From Unio delphinus (Eukaryota; Mollusca; Bivalvia; Unionida; Unionidae), in assembly GCA_029339505.1 (NCBI GenBank), contig JAQISU010000022.1, positions 12,974,001 through 13,038,000 of the forward strand: a stretch of DNA of 64,000 bases, given 5' to 3'. Each line of letters starts with the position of its first letter. Positions within the stretch are counted from its first letter, which is position 1. Positions 24,861-37,229 of the stretch are shown piece after piece. The notes under the pieces were generated by a model. The model searched no databases, was not told the DNA's origin, and was given only the letters and a program-made list of their open reading frames with translations. The position numbers and the translations under genes are program-made.

Positions 24861-25064
24861 ATATAAGATAGTTTCAAAACCTAGCAGTGAAAAAAAGTAC
24901 GGTAATCTTTCATTTCAGAAAATTGTTGGACAGTAGTTTCCATTTGTAAAAAAAACTCTTGTTCTGAATATTTGGACCAGTTCCAATTTAATCTCATTTG
25001 TAAGCAATAGCAGTAAACATCACTCTTTAGAATGTTTACTGGTTTTCCCTATATTTGTAAGAAT

Positions 25065-26395
25065 CTACAAGGTGAGCAGTGGCAGATACTTTATATGCTC
25101 TGGAAATGGATGCACCCTCCCATCCATGAGTCTCCTGCTTCCTCGCAGGTCAGCTTTGGTTAGCCTAAGGCTAAAGGAGTAAACCCTATAAGAAAATCCA
25201 GAGTGGAGACCCTAAGGCAGCTGGACGATGTACTACATAATCTTCTGGCAACTCCTTGGTCTGGAGAAAGATGGGCTCAACCAGACAACTTTTGCCCATG
25301 ATGCACCGATAATGCTGGACAAATCAGAACTTACCATACTGAATTGGTCATCGACCAGGTCAACAAGGACCACGCATGTTGTTGTTCACTAGGACGGAGG
25401 TGAGATGTGTGCTACTGGTACTTTGCATAAAATCAGACAAAGAGACAGCAAACATTGCCACCTGGAACATTAGAACTCTGGTGCAAATTGGAAGACTCCA
25501 AGAGTTGACATATTAGCTGGAACACTACACATGGAACATTCTAGGACTCTGAAGTCAGATGGAAAGCCCTAGGATAACACCAAACTGAAGATGCGCAAAT
25601 GGAGTAAGCTTCCTTATAAACAAAGCCGTCAAGGGATCTGTGCTTGAATGCCACCCTAGCAGAATAATTTACATTCGTCTGAAAGAATCTCCCTGTAGCA
25701 TCACAATTATCCAAGTCTATGCTCCAACTACTGAACATGATGACGAAGATATAGAGGAGTTTTACAACAAACTCCATGGTATTCTAAACATGGTCACTAA
25801 AAATTACATCCTCATCGTCCAAGTAGACTGGAATGCCAAAGTTGTTAAAGATGCTCTTAAAAACTGGGATGATCATTTTGGACTTTCTTGAAATGAGCTT
25901 ACCAATAAAAGAGGGAACTGGCTACTCGACTTCACAAGTTACAACAACTTGGTACTAATCAACACCTTGGGCCAAAATAAAGCTTCATGATGCTGGACAT
26001 GGCATGCACCAAATGGAACCCATCATAACCAGATCACCTACATTTTGGCATCTCTTACATGGATCACATCATAAATGAAGAAGTGTGTAACACCATCAGG
26101 TACAAAGTAGGCCAATATAAAGACATCCTCACCACTGTCAAAAAGATAAAGCTGAAATGGTAAGGCCATGTCACTAGAGACAACAGTCTATCTACAACAG
26201 TCCTGCAGGGCAGCAGAAGGAGAGGTAGACAGAAATAAGTGGACTGACAACACCACAGAATGGACCAGGAAAAGTTTTGCGGAGACACAGGCATTGGCAA
26301 ATGATCAAGAAAAGTGGAGACAACTGGTCAGATGTTCAGGAGCAGAATGCCTCGATGACCACACTGGGTGAAGACACTGATGATGCTTCTGACAA
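25065..26395 (+). pseudogene. Internally deleted non-LTR retrotransposon (LINE), endonuclease remnant plus C-terminal tail
   Basis: A decayed LINE copy. From about 25440 the translation gives NIATWNIRTLVQIGRLQEL, the start of an AP-like endonuclease/exonuclease/phosphatase domain. It continues with SVLECHPSRIIYIRLKESP, then IIQVYAPTTEHDDEDIEEFYN and VDWNAKV (the usual GDWNAKVG, with the Gly before Asp changed to Val), then TWHAPNGTHHNQITYIL, where the catalytic His-Asn-Gln-Ile-Asp reads Ile-Thr. Near 26060 it jumps to DHIINEEVCNTIRYKVGQY and KIKLKW-GHVTRDNSLST, followed by RRRGRQK and an EWTRK/EKWRQLV tail. These are the sequences that follow the reverse transcriptase in elements deposited as 'craniofacial development protein 2-like'. 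The whole RT core is missing. Several stops are present, at about 25517, 25888 and 26161. The 5' leader from about 25065 also looks like this element's 5' UTR. It cannot encode a working protein. Confidence 0.85.
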
Positions 26396-27719
26396 AGAAG
26401 AACATATAATTCAGTAATGACTACCTTTGTGTGCTGTTAATTGATTCTGTTTAGCTTAAAATTGACAGCCGACTACAACAGATTACAAATTATTTCAGTA
26501 TTTATTCTAGAGTGATTAAACTATGGTATAACGTTGTGTTCTTTAAGAATACTAAGATGATTTTTTTTCTTCATAGAGATGAGACATTGATTACTTTCCA
26601 TAATCAGAGGAAAGGGAACAATAAGTATACGAAAAATCTTATTTCAAACAAACAACCCAATGCTTTTTAGGGGGAATGGGTGGTTTACATAAAGAATCAT
26701 CGGCCTAACAGTTCATCCTCTTACACGTATTGTGATCACTGATCATTTACCCCCATTTATAGATTTTGTATAATTGAAATATGCTTCTTTGTTTTTTTAG
26801 GCCACATCTATTATTTATTGCAGACTCAATTTGCAGAATTACTTTCTGTGAAAAGAATCTGCAAGAGACCTAATTATTTTACATACAGTCTGCCATTTAA
26901 ATAATTGACGCACATCTTTCTCTGTCTATTATTGGATATGGTATGCTTTAATAACATCAGGCTTTACAGCTGACCAACCCAGAAATGTTTGTTTATATCG
27001 ATTCAATTGCAACAAATACATTAAGTTGAGTTGGTTACTATAGTACCGGGTAACCACTTTTAATTAGGTTCAAATCATAGGTCGTTGATTTGTATCTTTG
27101 TGTTTCTGAGTTTATGATTTTGTTGTCATCTTTTTGCCTTAGATGGAATCTGTCTTGAAAATTATTATTTCATGATTTATCAGGGGGGATATTGTGATAC
27201 TGTCTGTATGTTCATCAGTCCTTATCTCAATCTCTTCAATTGCTGGGTGGAATTTTACCAAACTTAGTGCACATGTTACCAACATGATAGGGATTTTCAT
27301 GAGGAATAGATAGGGTGTCAGTAGGTGGTGTCTGAACATTCATGAAATTCACCAGTAAAATGATAGTTTTTAAATATTCCACCCCAACCCCCCACCCCCA
27401 CTCTGGACTTTATATATACCAGAGAACACAAAATGGGAGACCAGTAATATTTTCTTAAAATTTAACAATTCTTTCAATTAATATTGTGGATATTTAAAAA
27501 ATCCTACAAAACATAAGAATATATTTTTTAGGTTATTTGGGGATGCAATAGTTATCCAAAAATATCCTTAAGTCAAACGGTTGATCTCTGATATATGTCA
27601 AGGATTACACACTATAACCCAAGGACATGGTCACGGGGAGGTTTGACAAAAGTGTAATAATAACGATTAAAGCTTTGCTTGGTGAGCCATATTAGCTCTA
27701 GTTTTCGCTGGGAAGAAAG

Positions 27720-27905
27720 TGAACAGAACAAAATTTCAGATTTAGACATATAAACCAGCTTCCATTTACTCTCATTTGCCCTTCAGAGACCCCCACATTT
27801 TTAATTTGATTCCCAATTTTGATAACAAAGTTATTTTTAAACTTGGAGTCTGACCCCCAGTTTTGACATCAAGGAGATTTTTTACTCAGTCTTGCACCAC
27901 TAAGG
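27720..27905 (-). repeat. Dispersed repeat, one of an inverted pair
   Basis: Contains TCTGACCCCCAGTTTTGACA, AGTCTTGCACCACTA and CTCATTTGCCC. The same text occurs in reverse at 51735-51875. Confidence 0.7.
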
Positions 27906-28412
27906 TATACACTGTATAAACTGAAGGAAAGGAAGATATGAATAGAAGGAAAGTGAAACAAGGAGGATTAGAATTAAACATAGGTACATGTACTATCTGT
28001 GCCATAGATATGCTTCTGATAATAGGGACACTCAGGTCTTGTTTTCAGTCTAACACATTTTACAAAGAAATATATAGGAATCAGAAATTTGATAAAGCTG
28101 TCAAGAGTGATCATTACATGTTAATCTATTTAATCTGTAAAGTGCAGTAAAATGAGCTGAAGAGCAAATAATGAGCTCCATGTGATTGAAACCTAGAAGG
28201 ACCTAATGGCATCTAATAGCTGGCTTTGATAGAGGAGACAACATTGTACAATGTAACAGCTGACAGTTATCAGGGATCCCAGGGAGATAATCATTGGTGG
28301 CAAACTCAACAGCTGTACTAGTTGGACTGGTATTGTCTTTCCCAATAAAAAGACCTTATATTGAAGGTTTACAGATCATTATTTGTATCATTTTGTATTA
28401 AAAAGATACAAA

Positions 28413-28413
<1 letters not shown>

Positions 28414-28475
<62 letters not shown>
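28414..28475. repeat. (TA)n(CA)n compound microsatellite
   Basis: TA tract turning into CA without a break. Confidence 0.96.
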
Positions 28476-29602
28476 TCCATCATAGGACACATCAATAAAT
28501 GCCTTGTCTTTATAAACAAAGAACTCATAAAGCAGTTTTTTGAGACTATTAAATCAACTCCTACTCTGACATAATTTGGATGAAATAGTTTACAGCTAGG
28601 ATTAGCAAGCCATGATATATAATTTGCTTGTAGACTCTCTGTGGGGCATTAGGAAAGGAAGTTATAATCTTCCATTTTCTTGGCATTATCTTGTCAAATA
28701 AAGTGATGAAAGTGCTGCTTAAAACCAGCCAGACATATAGATAAACTAATGAACCTGCTAAAGACCTTGCCATGGTCCACTGGTGACAGACTGCCACACT
28801 TGTTAATATATAATACCCATGGCATGTCATGACCCAGATCAATTAGATGTGTCCCTGTATATATGACTACATGTTTAAAGTTTTTTTTTTTAAAAATATT
28901 CAGACATTACAAAAATCTATGTCAAATTTAGGTGGAAATCAACATACTTGACAAGAACATGTTCCACTGTACAGGAAGACTGTCAGAACAAAACCAAAGT
29001 GGTAGATCATGTAGAGATAGATTAGCCATGTTTAAATTCCTGCAGGGCAATGGAACATTTAGTGATTTTTAAATTCGCACCATTTCTTTTAAATTTGACT
29101 GTATAAAACCAAGTTGCAGGTTGGATTTGGCCCATGTGCCATAATGTTGCATGTGATGTGATAAATACTTGATTTCTCTTTAAGTTTAAACTTCTTTTAT
29201 AGTTTCAGTTTCAAAATTTGCTTAGAAAAATTTAAGTTACCTATTGATGAAACAATAAATACTGCCTGGATCAGAACCAGGTACATGTGAAGTCTCCGCA
29301 ATTCTTGAACTTTTTTTAATGCAGTGACATTAGAGAAGTACAGAACTTAAATTATTATCAGGCATGAGATTATCAGGTTGGGAGGTATGATAAAATCGTT
29401 GCTTGGTTTCTGGTGATTTCTATAAGATCAAATTTCTTATTTTACCTATACAAAATACAGGAGAGCTATGCCATGATCCTAATGGCTTCAGTTTCTTCTG
29501 TTGGCATTGTTGGATGTAGACTGCAGGATTAAGTTGAACATTTTGAGTATGGGTCACAGAGAGAAGCAACCAATATGCATTTCAATTTCACTGCTGTATG
29601 TG

Positions 29603-29922
29603 TGGACCCAGGTGACCTAACGGTCTAAGCTGCTTACCATTACAGATTGCTTGGGGCAGTGTGGTCTACACATGTAACCGTTACAGGTCATTGGCATCTC
29701 ACCTCTGTCTGTGTGGGTTCAAGTCTCGGTTCAGACAATGTGGGTGTGTGTGAATGCTTGCCAGTGGCTTCTCAGTGTGTGTGAATGCTTGCCAGTGGCT
29801 TCTCATGGGTCAATTGTTCTTTCCGGAGTTTTCTGGGGTTCTTCCTCCACCATTTTTACTGGCTGCCTTGCATAGCCTATCTTGTGCTGAAAAATGGTGT
29901 TAAACCCTACAACAACAACAAC
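29603..29922 (+). mobile_element. SINE family A with duplicated head and duplicated body segment
   Basis: Box B reads GGGTTCAAGTC. The head carries an extra copy of the stretch around GTCTA-ACATGTAACCGTTACAG. A 35-bp body segment around GTGAATGCTTGCCAGTGGCT occurs twice, at the same place as the duplication in the copy at 14120. It ends in (AAC)n. Confidence 0.83.
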
Positions 29923-30096
29923 ACATCTCACTTTATTCACTAGAGTTTGAGTCTTGTCTCAACCAAAATGGGTGGGTGAGAAAGCTTGCTTCCCATGGAT
30001 CAATTCTACTTTTCAAGGTCTTCTCAGGTTCTTCCTTTATCAAATATACTGGCCACCATGTAAAACTTAGCATGTGCTAGGCATTAAAAATCCAAA
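29923..30096 (+). mobile_element. SINE family A, degraded copy abutting the previous one
   Basis: Starts CATCTCACTTTATTC and retains TTTGAGTCTTGTC (box B region), GGTGAGAAAGCTTGC, GGTTCTTCCTT and CATGTGCTAGGCATTAAA. It is more diverged than its neighbour. Confidence 0.65.
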
Positions 30097-31399
30097 TGAA
30101 GGATGAAAACTAAGTTCATTAGCATAACATTGACCTTGCTCATAATGTTTTTGCCCAGTTTTGGATAGAAGTTTGGGACTGAGGTCTTCTCTAACAGATC
30201 AGAGTTTGTTTTAAGATTTTGTTTATTGCTTGCAGTAATAAGCTGTGCATTTGATTTTGACATCTGTGTCTTGAATAACATGTGCTATATTTAATAGTTT
30301 TTACTAAATTAAAATAGTCAATAGATTTGTTACGATTTGTGGCAAATTGTTTTAGGTTAAACTCTTGTGTTTAAGGGTTTTTGTTTATAGCTGGTGGGAA
30401 GGAACTCTGCATTTCAGTTTCACTTGTGTATGTAATTTTACACATGTATGACCTGACTTACCGTAATGCTGATTTTTAACCCAGTTTAAGTATGGTCTTT
30501 CAGGAGCATTACAGGTTATGTACCTTGTGGATACCCAGCCATGAAAAATAATATTACTGAAAAAGTAGTTTACTGAACTATATTTCATGCTTCATTAAAT
30601 TTTATCAATGTTGTTTGGGATCAGTGTGTTATGCCCTGTTGACTCTTTAACCTCATAAATATTTGTTTATTATTCATCTGAACAGTCAAAACAAGTTAAT
30701 ACCCCAAATGAAAGTGCTGTGCGTACATTTACCCATGATTCATCTCCTAAAATTCCAATACAAAATGCCTAATTAATAGATGGCCCCTAAAGGCTGGCTC
30801 ATTTGTTAGCAGGGTGTTACGATAGCTATACCTGTAGTGAAATAGGAAATTAAAAAGAATCACATTCTAAGCTTCGATTTTTTTTTTTTAAAAATTTAGG
30901 TCATCCATGTGCATTGATGCAGAATGTACACAGATTGCCCTTTGGGTTTATTTGAAATGTAGTTACACAGGTTGTTTTGAAAATACACCATCTTGACTGA
31001 AATAATCGAATCCAAACTTATTCCATGTGCATATTTTTTCAGATATGCATAGGTGAAAACACTTGAAAATATATAGTCTCTTAAATAATAATTATTCATC
31101 CGGAATTATGGAACTCAGTGAGTGACATTGTGAGATGTTAAAAAATGGGAGACCATCTGCCTTGAGTGACCAGGCCTGTTTCATGAACATAAAAGTAAAG
31201 TTAAGACTAAACTTCAAACATCAGGATTAGTCAGTTGAAAGTCAGATTTAAGTTCTGTCTAAGAAATTCAGGCCAAGATTATAAATGCACAAACTCATTT
31301 CATATTGTGTGATATCTTTTTCAAGATAACCGCTTGCCTTTTAGGACAAATTTGGCTGAGTTTACCTAAATGCCTTAAAGTTGATTTATAAGTTCTTGA

Positions 31400-31507
31400 C
31401 ACACACACACACACACACACTAAATGATGAGTGTAAATGGTTCATTGTCTATCAATTTCCCAAATGCCTTAAAGTTGATATAAGACTATATACACACACA
31501 CACACAT
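31400..31507. repeat. Two short (AC)n tracts
   Basis: 31400-31420 and 31491-31506, each preceded by the similar phrase AAATGCCTTAAAGTTGAT, so the whole ~90-bp block looks duplicated. Confidence 0.85.
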
Positions 31508-31519
31508 GCGCACACATTG

Positions 31520-31677
31520 TTAACACATTAACCTCTGCAGGTTTTTGCTGGCTGTTTTCACCTTATCCTACTTTTTTCACAGATTCACCTGTCTGTGTGT
31601 ATATCAGACGGTCTACCTTGGAAGTAGGCTAATACCTCATGCCCCGTAAACTCGATGCTATGGAGTTAATGTGTTAA
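31520..31677 (+). mobile_element. TTAA-ended MITE, internally deleted copy 2
   Basis: 158 bp keeping both ends (TTAACACATTAACCTC and GGAGTTAATGTGTTAA). It jumps from the 5' end to CACCTTATCCTACTTTTT and CTCATGCCCCGTAAACTC, losing about 440 bp of the parent. Confidence 0.85.
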
Positions 31678-31795
31678 AAAGAATTTAACAAATTGTCACG
31701 GAATGGCTAAATTTGTAATTTATGTGCAGTGTTGATGCACAAGTGATTAAATGTGCAAGGAATATTTGAATTTTGGGGTATCATGAAAAGTAACT

Positions 31796-32404
31796 TTAAC
31801 ACATTAATACTCTAAAGTAGGAAATGCAGTTTGGGGACTATTTCTGAATGCATCCTAATATATCAGCATCCAAGCAATTATCCATTAGACCAATGCCTAG
31901 TTGTGGTAAAAAAAAAAAAGTGTTTGTTTTCCATTGGTTAGTTTGCTGGTGCATGAGCAGAAGGTGAAAAGTTTGTGGTTTTTTTTGGGTTTTTTTTGGG
32001 CTTAATGGACCCATAATTTTCATATGGAGAAGACTCTTTATTCAAAATGTCCACCTTATCTACTTTTTGCACAGGTTCACCTGTCTGTGTGCGCTTCAGA
32101 CCAGTCTGCCATAGATCTGAGGCCATAAAGTCTAAAATTTTGACACAACATCGGATTATGAACATGAGTGAAAGTTTGGGTGGAGAGAAAAAAAACATAT
32201 CCAAAAAATTAGGTTTTTTCCTCCATATTTTGTAGTGCAACAAAAATGTCCAGATTATTTGGTATCATTGTAGAGCTAAATCTGTCTACCTTTCCATAAT
32301 ACCATCCACTTTAGTGTATCATGCATGACCTTGAAGCTACAGACCTTGGAAGTAGGTTACTACCTCATGCCCCGTAAACTCGGCGCTTGGGGTTAATGTG
32401 TTAA
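31796..32404 (+). mobile_element. TTAA-ended MITE, full-length copy 3
   Basis: 609 bp with ends TTAACACATTAA and GGGGTTAATGTGTTAA and the same internal markers as the copy at 6599. It lies 118 bp downstream of the deleted copy. Confidence 0.85.
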
Positions 32405-33734
32405 TGACTAGTTTTACTTAATCGTACGCATTCTTCTCTCTTAATCATAGTCTTCTGTCTTAATTGTACAGTCTTCAGTCTTCTATTGCCCCTATTCTAC
32501 ATTGTTTACCTCTTGATGACAAATTGTGATTCATTTCATTGCTATGGTTAATCTTTTCAATTTGCATGTTTTAGACTGGTTTATTACCAATCTACAAAGA
32601 AAACCACAGGGTAATTAGTTTAAATTATACCTACTGAGCTTTTAACACAGCATTTGTACATAGTTTATTTTGCTATGTAAATTAGTCTTTAAAAATTGGA
32701 CCTTATCCATTAGCTATGTACTTTGTTATTTTGGGAACTGTGATTGCATTATAAGGATTTCAAATTCCATGCAATTTTGTTAACATGGGCAGGTGGGTAT
32801 AGATAGAATGGCATTCTGTTCACTGATTCTTTACTGTACTGTTTAGCTAGCGAGTAATTTTTCACTCAGCAGCATGAAGTTAGACCGTAGGAGAGATATA
32901 TTCTACAGGATTTTAATTTTTAATTTTAAGGGTAAGGGAGAAAGTTTTCTACTTTTCAGGCACATTTCCTTGACAAGTTGATTAAACGAGGAACTGGCTA
33001 GGTGTAAAACCTTACTGCTACAGTGGATGTGTCTGAATCGTTGTATATATGAATAGAGAACATGAACTGGTGAATATAACTGCAGTTCTCTGGATGCTAT
33101 CTTTACCTGTGTTTGGAATTGTTTGTATTCTGTGGTGATTTTATGGGCTGGTTATCTATTTGCATTTCTGGATCAATTACTGAGTTTATCTTTTGGCTTT
33201 ACACGTTTAGATCTTAGATGAATGACCTCACTGTCATCGGTAGTTCTTGTATTACTGTAATGATAGGGTGGAAGTCTGTGGCATTGCAGACAAAAATTAG
33301 TGTTTGAGGTGGAAATTGATATTTACTCCAGAATCAGTTTTCACCATTTCTTTTACTGATTCTGGCTTAATTGATGGTCATTGTTATTACAGTTTTGAAT
33401 TTTGTCTTTCTCAAATGATGGCTATGTAATTGTTAGTCTTTGGTAAGACAAGTTCTTGAATTTTATTTCCACCATTTCACTCTCCGATACAGTTAAATGC
33501 TTTTCCGTGATAAACCTCACTTTGAATGTGCTGCGAGAAAGAAAGATAACCAGCAAGAAAATGCCTTCCTGGTTGTAATTCTTTTATCATGTCACTTGTG
33601 TTAGAGTGGAAGATACAACAGTGGAGCAATAGATATCGTAGCTATCACAAGATAAATTGTCAATTTCCTACAGTTAAGACTGGTTGTAGTGTGAGCAGGA
33701 CTCTGATAAATACTCCATTTGGCAGCACTATGCC
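32405..33734. other. 5' flank or 5' UTR of the taperin-like gene
   Basis: Low in repeats. A possible acceptor (CAATTTCCTACAG, ending 33673) would make 33674-33734 a 5' UTR piece. No TATA box or CpG-rich promoter was identified. An out-of-frame ATG at 33730 overlaps the main start and reads to a stop at 33855. Confidence 0.4.
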
Positions 33735-33932
33735 ATGGAGGTTCGTCCACGATGTCAACTTATATGGGACTCTAGAAAAGGACCAGTACAGTCCTCAAGG
33801 ACACGAGGGACAGGACAGGGAATTTTTATTGAGGGAATTAAACACAATATTGTGACAGCTAGAATATCTTTCTATGAGGAAAAAAAAGTGAAGGAGAATA
33901 AAAAGAAGGGAGTCAAAATCGAAGCTACCAGT
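33735..33932 (+). CDS. TPRN: Taperin/phostensin-like protein, exon 1 (residues 1-66)
   Basis: Proposed first coding exon of a three-exon gene. The ATG sits in an excellent start context (GCCATGG). An in-frame stop lies upstream at 33687, so this frame cannot extend far 5' within the same exon. The exon ends in phase 0 at an AGT|GTAAGT donor. The 66 residues are basic, with a Lys-rich stretch at 50-61, and contain RISF at 43-46, which fits the RVxF docking motif for protein phosphatase 1. I do not recognise residues 1-40 from vertebrate taperin or phostensin. Vertebrate family members have long N-terminal regions, so this may be the start of a short isoform, with a long form using exons elsewhere. 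An alternative is that the exon begins at an acceptor near 33673 or 33698. Splicing to the next exon keeps frame exactly, which supports the model. The exon boundary and start are less certain than exons 2 and 3. Confidence 0.6.
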
Positions 33933-34497
33933 GTAAGTATCCTTTATTAAATGTTGCACAGATCTCTATGGAACTGACCGTTTAATTTTTTTTGGGGGGG
34001 GGAGTAATTTTTCAAACAAGGATATTCTTTTTCCAATTACTTAAAGGTGATTAATTTAGTAATGTAATGGATATACATGTATTATAATTACTTTTCTTTT
34101 TTCTACAATCAAATCAAGATTTTAAACAATTATTTTGGCCGGAAATTATATTTTGTTTTAGAATTCCCAGTCCCCACCTTCAATAAAATGGTCAGTCATA
34201 TTTCCAGAATTATTAACATTACAAAAAGTCCTATGAATGCACAGCAGAATGCTGTGATAGAAAAACCATGAATCGAGGGCCTTTTAGAAAAATCTTGAAA
34301 AATCCATAACAGACATTCCCAATTTATATATTAGATTTAAAAATATAAGAATGTTATCTTACAGCTCATCCTTTTCATTTCTCGTATCCTAATGAATTTG
34401 CTAAATGTGAAGATTTGGTGAGAGAGAGAATTTTGATATAGGCTGAAATATAAATTACGGAAATGCTGATTTGAATAACATGCATAAGGGAAAATTC

Positions 34498-34660
34498 AGG
34501 TTCACCCAATGTGATTATCTGAGACAGCATGCCAGTTGCTTCTCATGGGTCAGTGGTTCTTTCCAGAGTTTTTCCTGGGTTCATCCTACACCATTTATAC
34601 TAGCTGCCATGTATAGCCTATCCTGTGCTGAAAAATGGCATTAAACCCTTCAACAACAAC
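34498..34660 (+). mobile_element. SINE family A, 5'-truncated, in intron 1
   Basis: Body from CCAATGTGATTATCTGAG through TGCCAGTTGCTTCTC and TGTGCTGAAAAATGGCATTA to CAACAACAAC. Confidence 0.8.
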
Positions 34661-35588
34661 TTTAGATTCTCTTTTTGTTACTGAAATCTTTAATATTAGA
34701 TTTGTGCATGTATATAATTCCTCAGAATGTCATTATGCAAACATTACTGCACACATTGATTTATGAAAAGGACTTTATTGATATGTGTTATATGTTGCAA
34801 ATCCTTATAAAGGAAGCTTTAAATTTTAAGGTGTATTTAAGTATGCTCTTTACTTATAAGTACATGTACATTTAAGATGGGTAGCAATTTGCTGTAACAT
34901 CTATCTAACCCATTCTGAGAAATTGTAACCATTGAACTCCTCAGTTTGATGTTTATCATGTGTGAAACTTGCTGGTTATTACATATGTTTTCAAAGTCCA
35001 ACTTGTTGTTAGGGTGATAAATCTGTGACCTTTGCTTCAAGGTAAAATGTTTGCTTAGGTGAATTTGTTCTGCAGACTATGCTTTCAAGATGAAACTTGC
35101 TAAGGCGAAGTGAATTGTTCTATGACCTACACTTTCAGTGTCAAACTATTGTGTGGAGGGGTGTGTGGAGGGGAGGGAGCATGGCATGGGATACATTTAA
35201 AAATTCTTTAGATAGTAATGTGATTTCATAGATAGCACTTGTCAAGGACTACATTCATCAATCAATCAGTCAATAAATTCATCATTAGAGCAGTTGATTA
35301 ATAAATGCAATCTAACCTTCTGCAGCCACTACCTACATATAAAGACCACCTTTTTTTAGGGCTAAGCTCTATGAATTCTTTACATTAAAGATCAGTAATA
35401 TACCTGTCTGTAAAGACAACTTTACCCTTGTTCATGATTCCAGGCAATTACAAATCATAATTTTAGGCTGTGTACTGGTCTGTGTCTTTGGTCTGTTTAA
35501 CTTGATGTTGATAAAACTTGGAATCTGAAACCTATTCTGTTACCTTTTTCAGATATTTTCTCCCCTAGTTCACCCATTTCATTTGGTC

Positions 35589-35819
35589 AGGAACCACTCA
35601 GTTGCCTAGTGGTTGAAGCCAGGAGGTTGTGGGTTCGAACCCTGGCTAAGTCATACCAAAGGCTTATAAAATGGATACTTACAGCTGCCTCGCTAGGCGC
35701 TCATCCTTAAGTGGTTAGTGTTAGTACTTGTCGGCCTTGTGTTAGGATAATGTGACTAGGTGCAGCATGAACCTCAGTGCTAGACATCACTTTAGACTGC
35801 AACACTATAAACATTATAG
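35589..35819 (+). mobile_element. tRNA-headed SINE family B
   Basis: Head TTGCCTAGTGGTTGAAGC (box A) and GTGGGTTCGAACCCTGGC (box B). Then CATACCAAAGGCTTATAAAA, AGTGGTTAGTGTTAG, GATAATGTGACTAGG, and CTAGACATCACTTTAGACTG. It is directly followed by a second copy. Confidence 0.87.
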
Positions 35820-35820
35820 G

Positions 35821-36128
35821 ACCGCTACGGTGGTCTGGTGGTTAGAACATCATCCCTGGGTGCAGGAGGTCGTGGGTTCGAACCCTGGCCAAGCCATACC
35901 AAAGACATCTAGCAATGGTACTAACAGCTGCCTCACTAGGTGCTCAGTATTAAGAGGTTAGTGTTAGGACTCAGGTCGGCCTGGTGTCATGATAATTTGA
36001 CTGAGTGGGACATGATGCTATATGTCTCCAGCATGATGCTTCTGTGCTAGACATCACTATAAACTGCCAAACTGCAGTCGTTTTAGCCCTTATGACTGAA
36101 AGTTTATAAAGCTATGTTAAGAATCTAA

Positions 36129-36132
<4 letters not shown>
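35821..36132 (+). mobile_element. SINE family B, full length with (AC)n tail
   Basis: Best family-B reference copy in the window. Box A GGTCTGGTGGTTAGAACAT, box B GTGGGTTCGAACCCTGGCC, the complete body to AATCTAAATT, then an (AC)n microsatellite that probably grew from the tail. Confidence 0.9.

Positions 36133-36175
<43 letters not shown>
36133..36175. repeat. (AC)n microsatellite at SINE tail
   Basis: About 21 AC units directly after the family-B SINE. Confidence 0.96.
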
Positions 36176-36177
<2 letters not shown>

Positions 36178-36444
36178 CTATTATAGTGATTGTAATAATA
36201 GTTATAATAATGATATTGTCTTTGTATTATGAAGATGTCTCAATTAGTTATGAAGAACTAATTCACTTCCAGGCCCTCAGTTCTGAACAATATTTTTAAA
36301 AGAAAATTTATATAAATGCCATACTCAAACCGAAACACTGCACATACAGACAGAAACCTGTACACATTTTCACTGGCATATATACAAGCCTGAACTGACA
36401 ATTTAACAATATACATAGAAGAGCATGTGACAGTTCATGTACAG

Positions 36445-36747
36445 AATGCTCCAGTGGCCTAAGTGGTTAGAACAGCATCCATGAATGTGGGAGGTCGCAG
36501 TTTCTGACCCTGGCTAAGTCATACCAAAGACATGAAAATAGTACAGCTGCCTGGTTCTCAGCATTATTAGGTTAGCATTAGGACTAGTCCTGGTGTCAGG
36601 ATATGACTGGGTGGGACATGATGCTGCATGTCTCTGGCATTATGCCCCAGTGTTAGACATCAAAACAGCCACACTGCAGACATCCTAATGATATGACTTT
36701 TAAAAAACTTAAATCTGCATTAAAAGTCTAACTCAAACACACACACA
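36445..36747 (+). mobile_element. SINE family B, third copy in 1.2 kb
   Basis: Box A GTGGCCTAAGTGGTTAGAAC. Box B is decayed (GCAGTTTCTGACCCTGGC). The body matches the previous copies and ends ACTCAAACACACACACA. Confidence 0.87.
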
Positions 36748-37159
36748 GTTTGTGATTAGATTTTCTTGGAAATGTCTGTAGGAGGTGGAAGACATTGAAT
36801 ATTTGTTATATTTCATACAGGTAATTATCCTTTGATGACAGGATTGTGCAGTTTGAGCTGGTTTAATTTCATTTCCAGCATCCAGAATCTTGAAAACTGT
36901 TTTGAAAGGTTTTTTTTTATAGGTTTTTGGTAGTTTGTAGGTACAGTGTATTTTGAAAGTGGACTTCAGAATAAGAGTATCACCCTGCTCCAGTGTATTA
37001 AGAAGATGATGTATAGATTAAGAAGCCAGTTTGTTAAATATTTTATTCATCCTGTTTGGTTATCAGAGAAATATATGTATAAAGAGAATTATTTGCCGTT
37101 GGTTGAATGGAGTACTTAGTATGAGTGTACAAGTTATTTTTTTTTAGGTGTAACATACA

Positions 37160-37163
<4 letters not shown>

Positions 37164-37224
<61 letters not shown>
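37164..37224. repeat. (TA)n microsatellite
   Basis: About 30 TA units in intron 1. Confidence 0.96.

Positions 37225-37229
<5 letters not shown>

Larger units (their letters stand above)
26396..29602. other. Non-coding, mostly unassigned
   Basis: Contains the dispersed repeat at 27720 and a TA/CA microsatellite. No gene recognised. Confidence 0.5.

Noticed and set aside
33589..33855. 88-residue open frame overlapping exon 1 in another frame
   Set aside because: It stops before the GTAAGT donor and so cannot join exon 2. The other frame reaches the donor and continues the taperin-like protein.
35821..35900. Possible tRNA gene with GGTTCGAACC
   Set aside because: Box A and box B are present, but the arms do not fold as a tRNA and the sequence continues into the SINE body.
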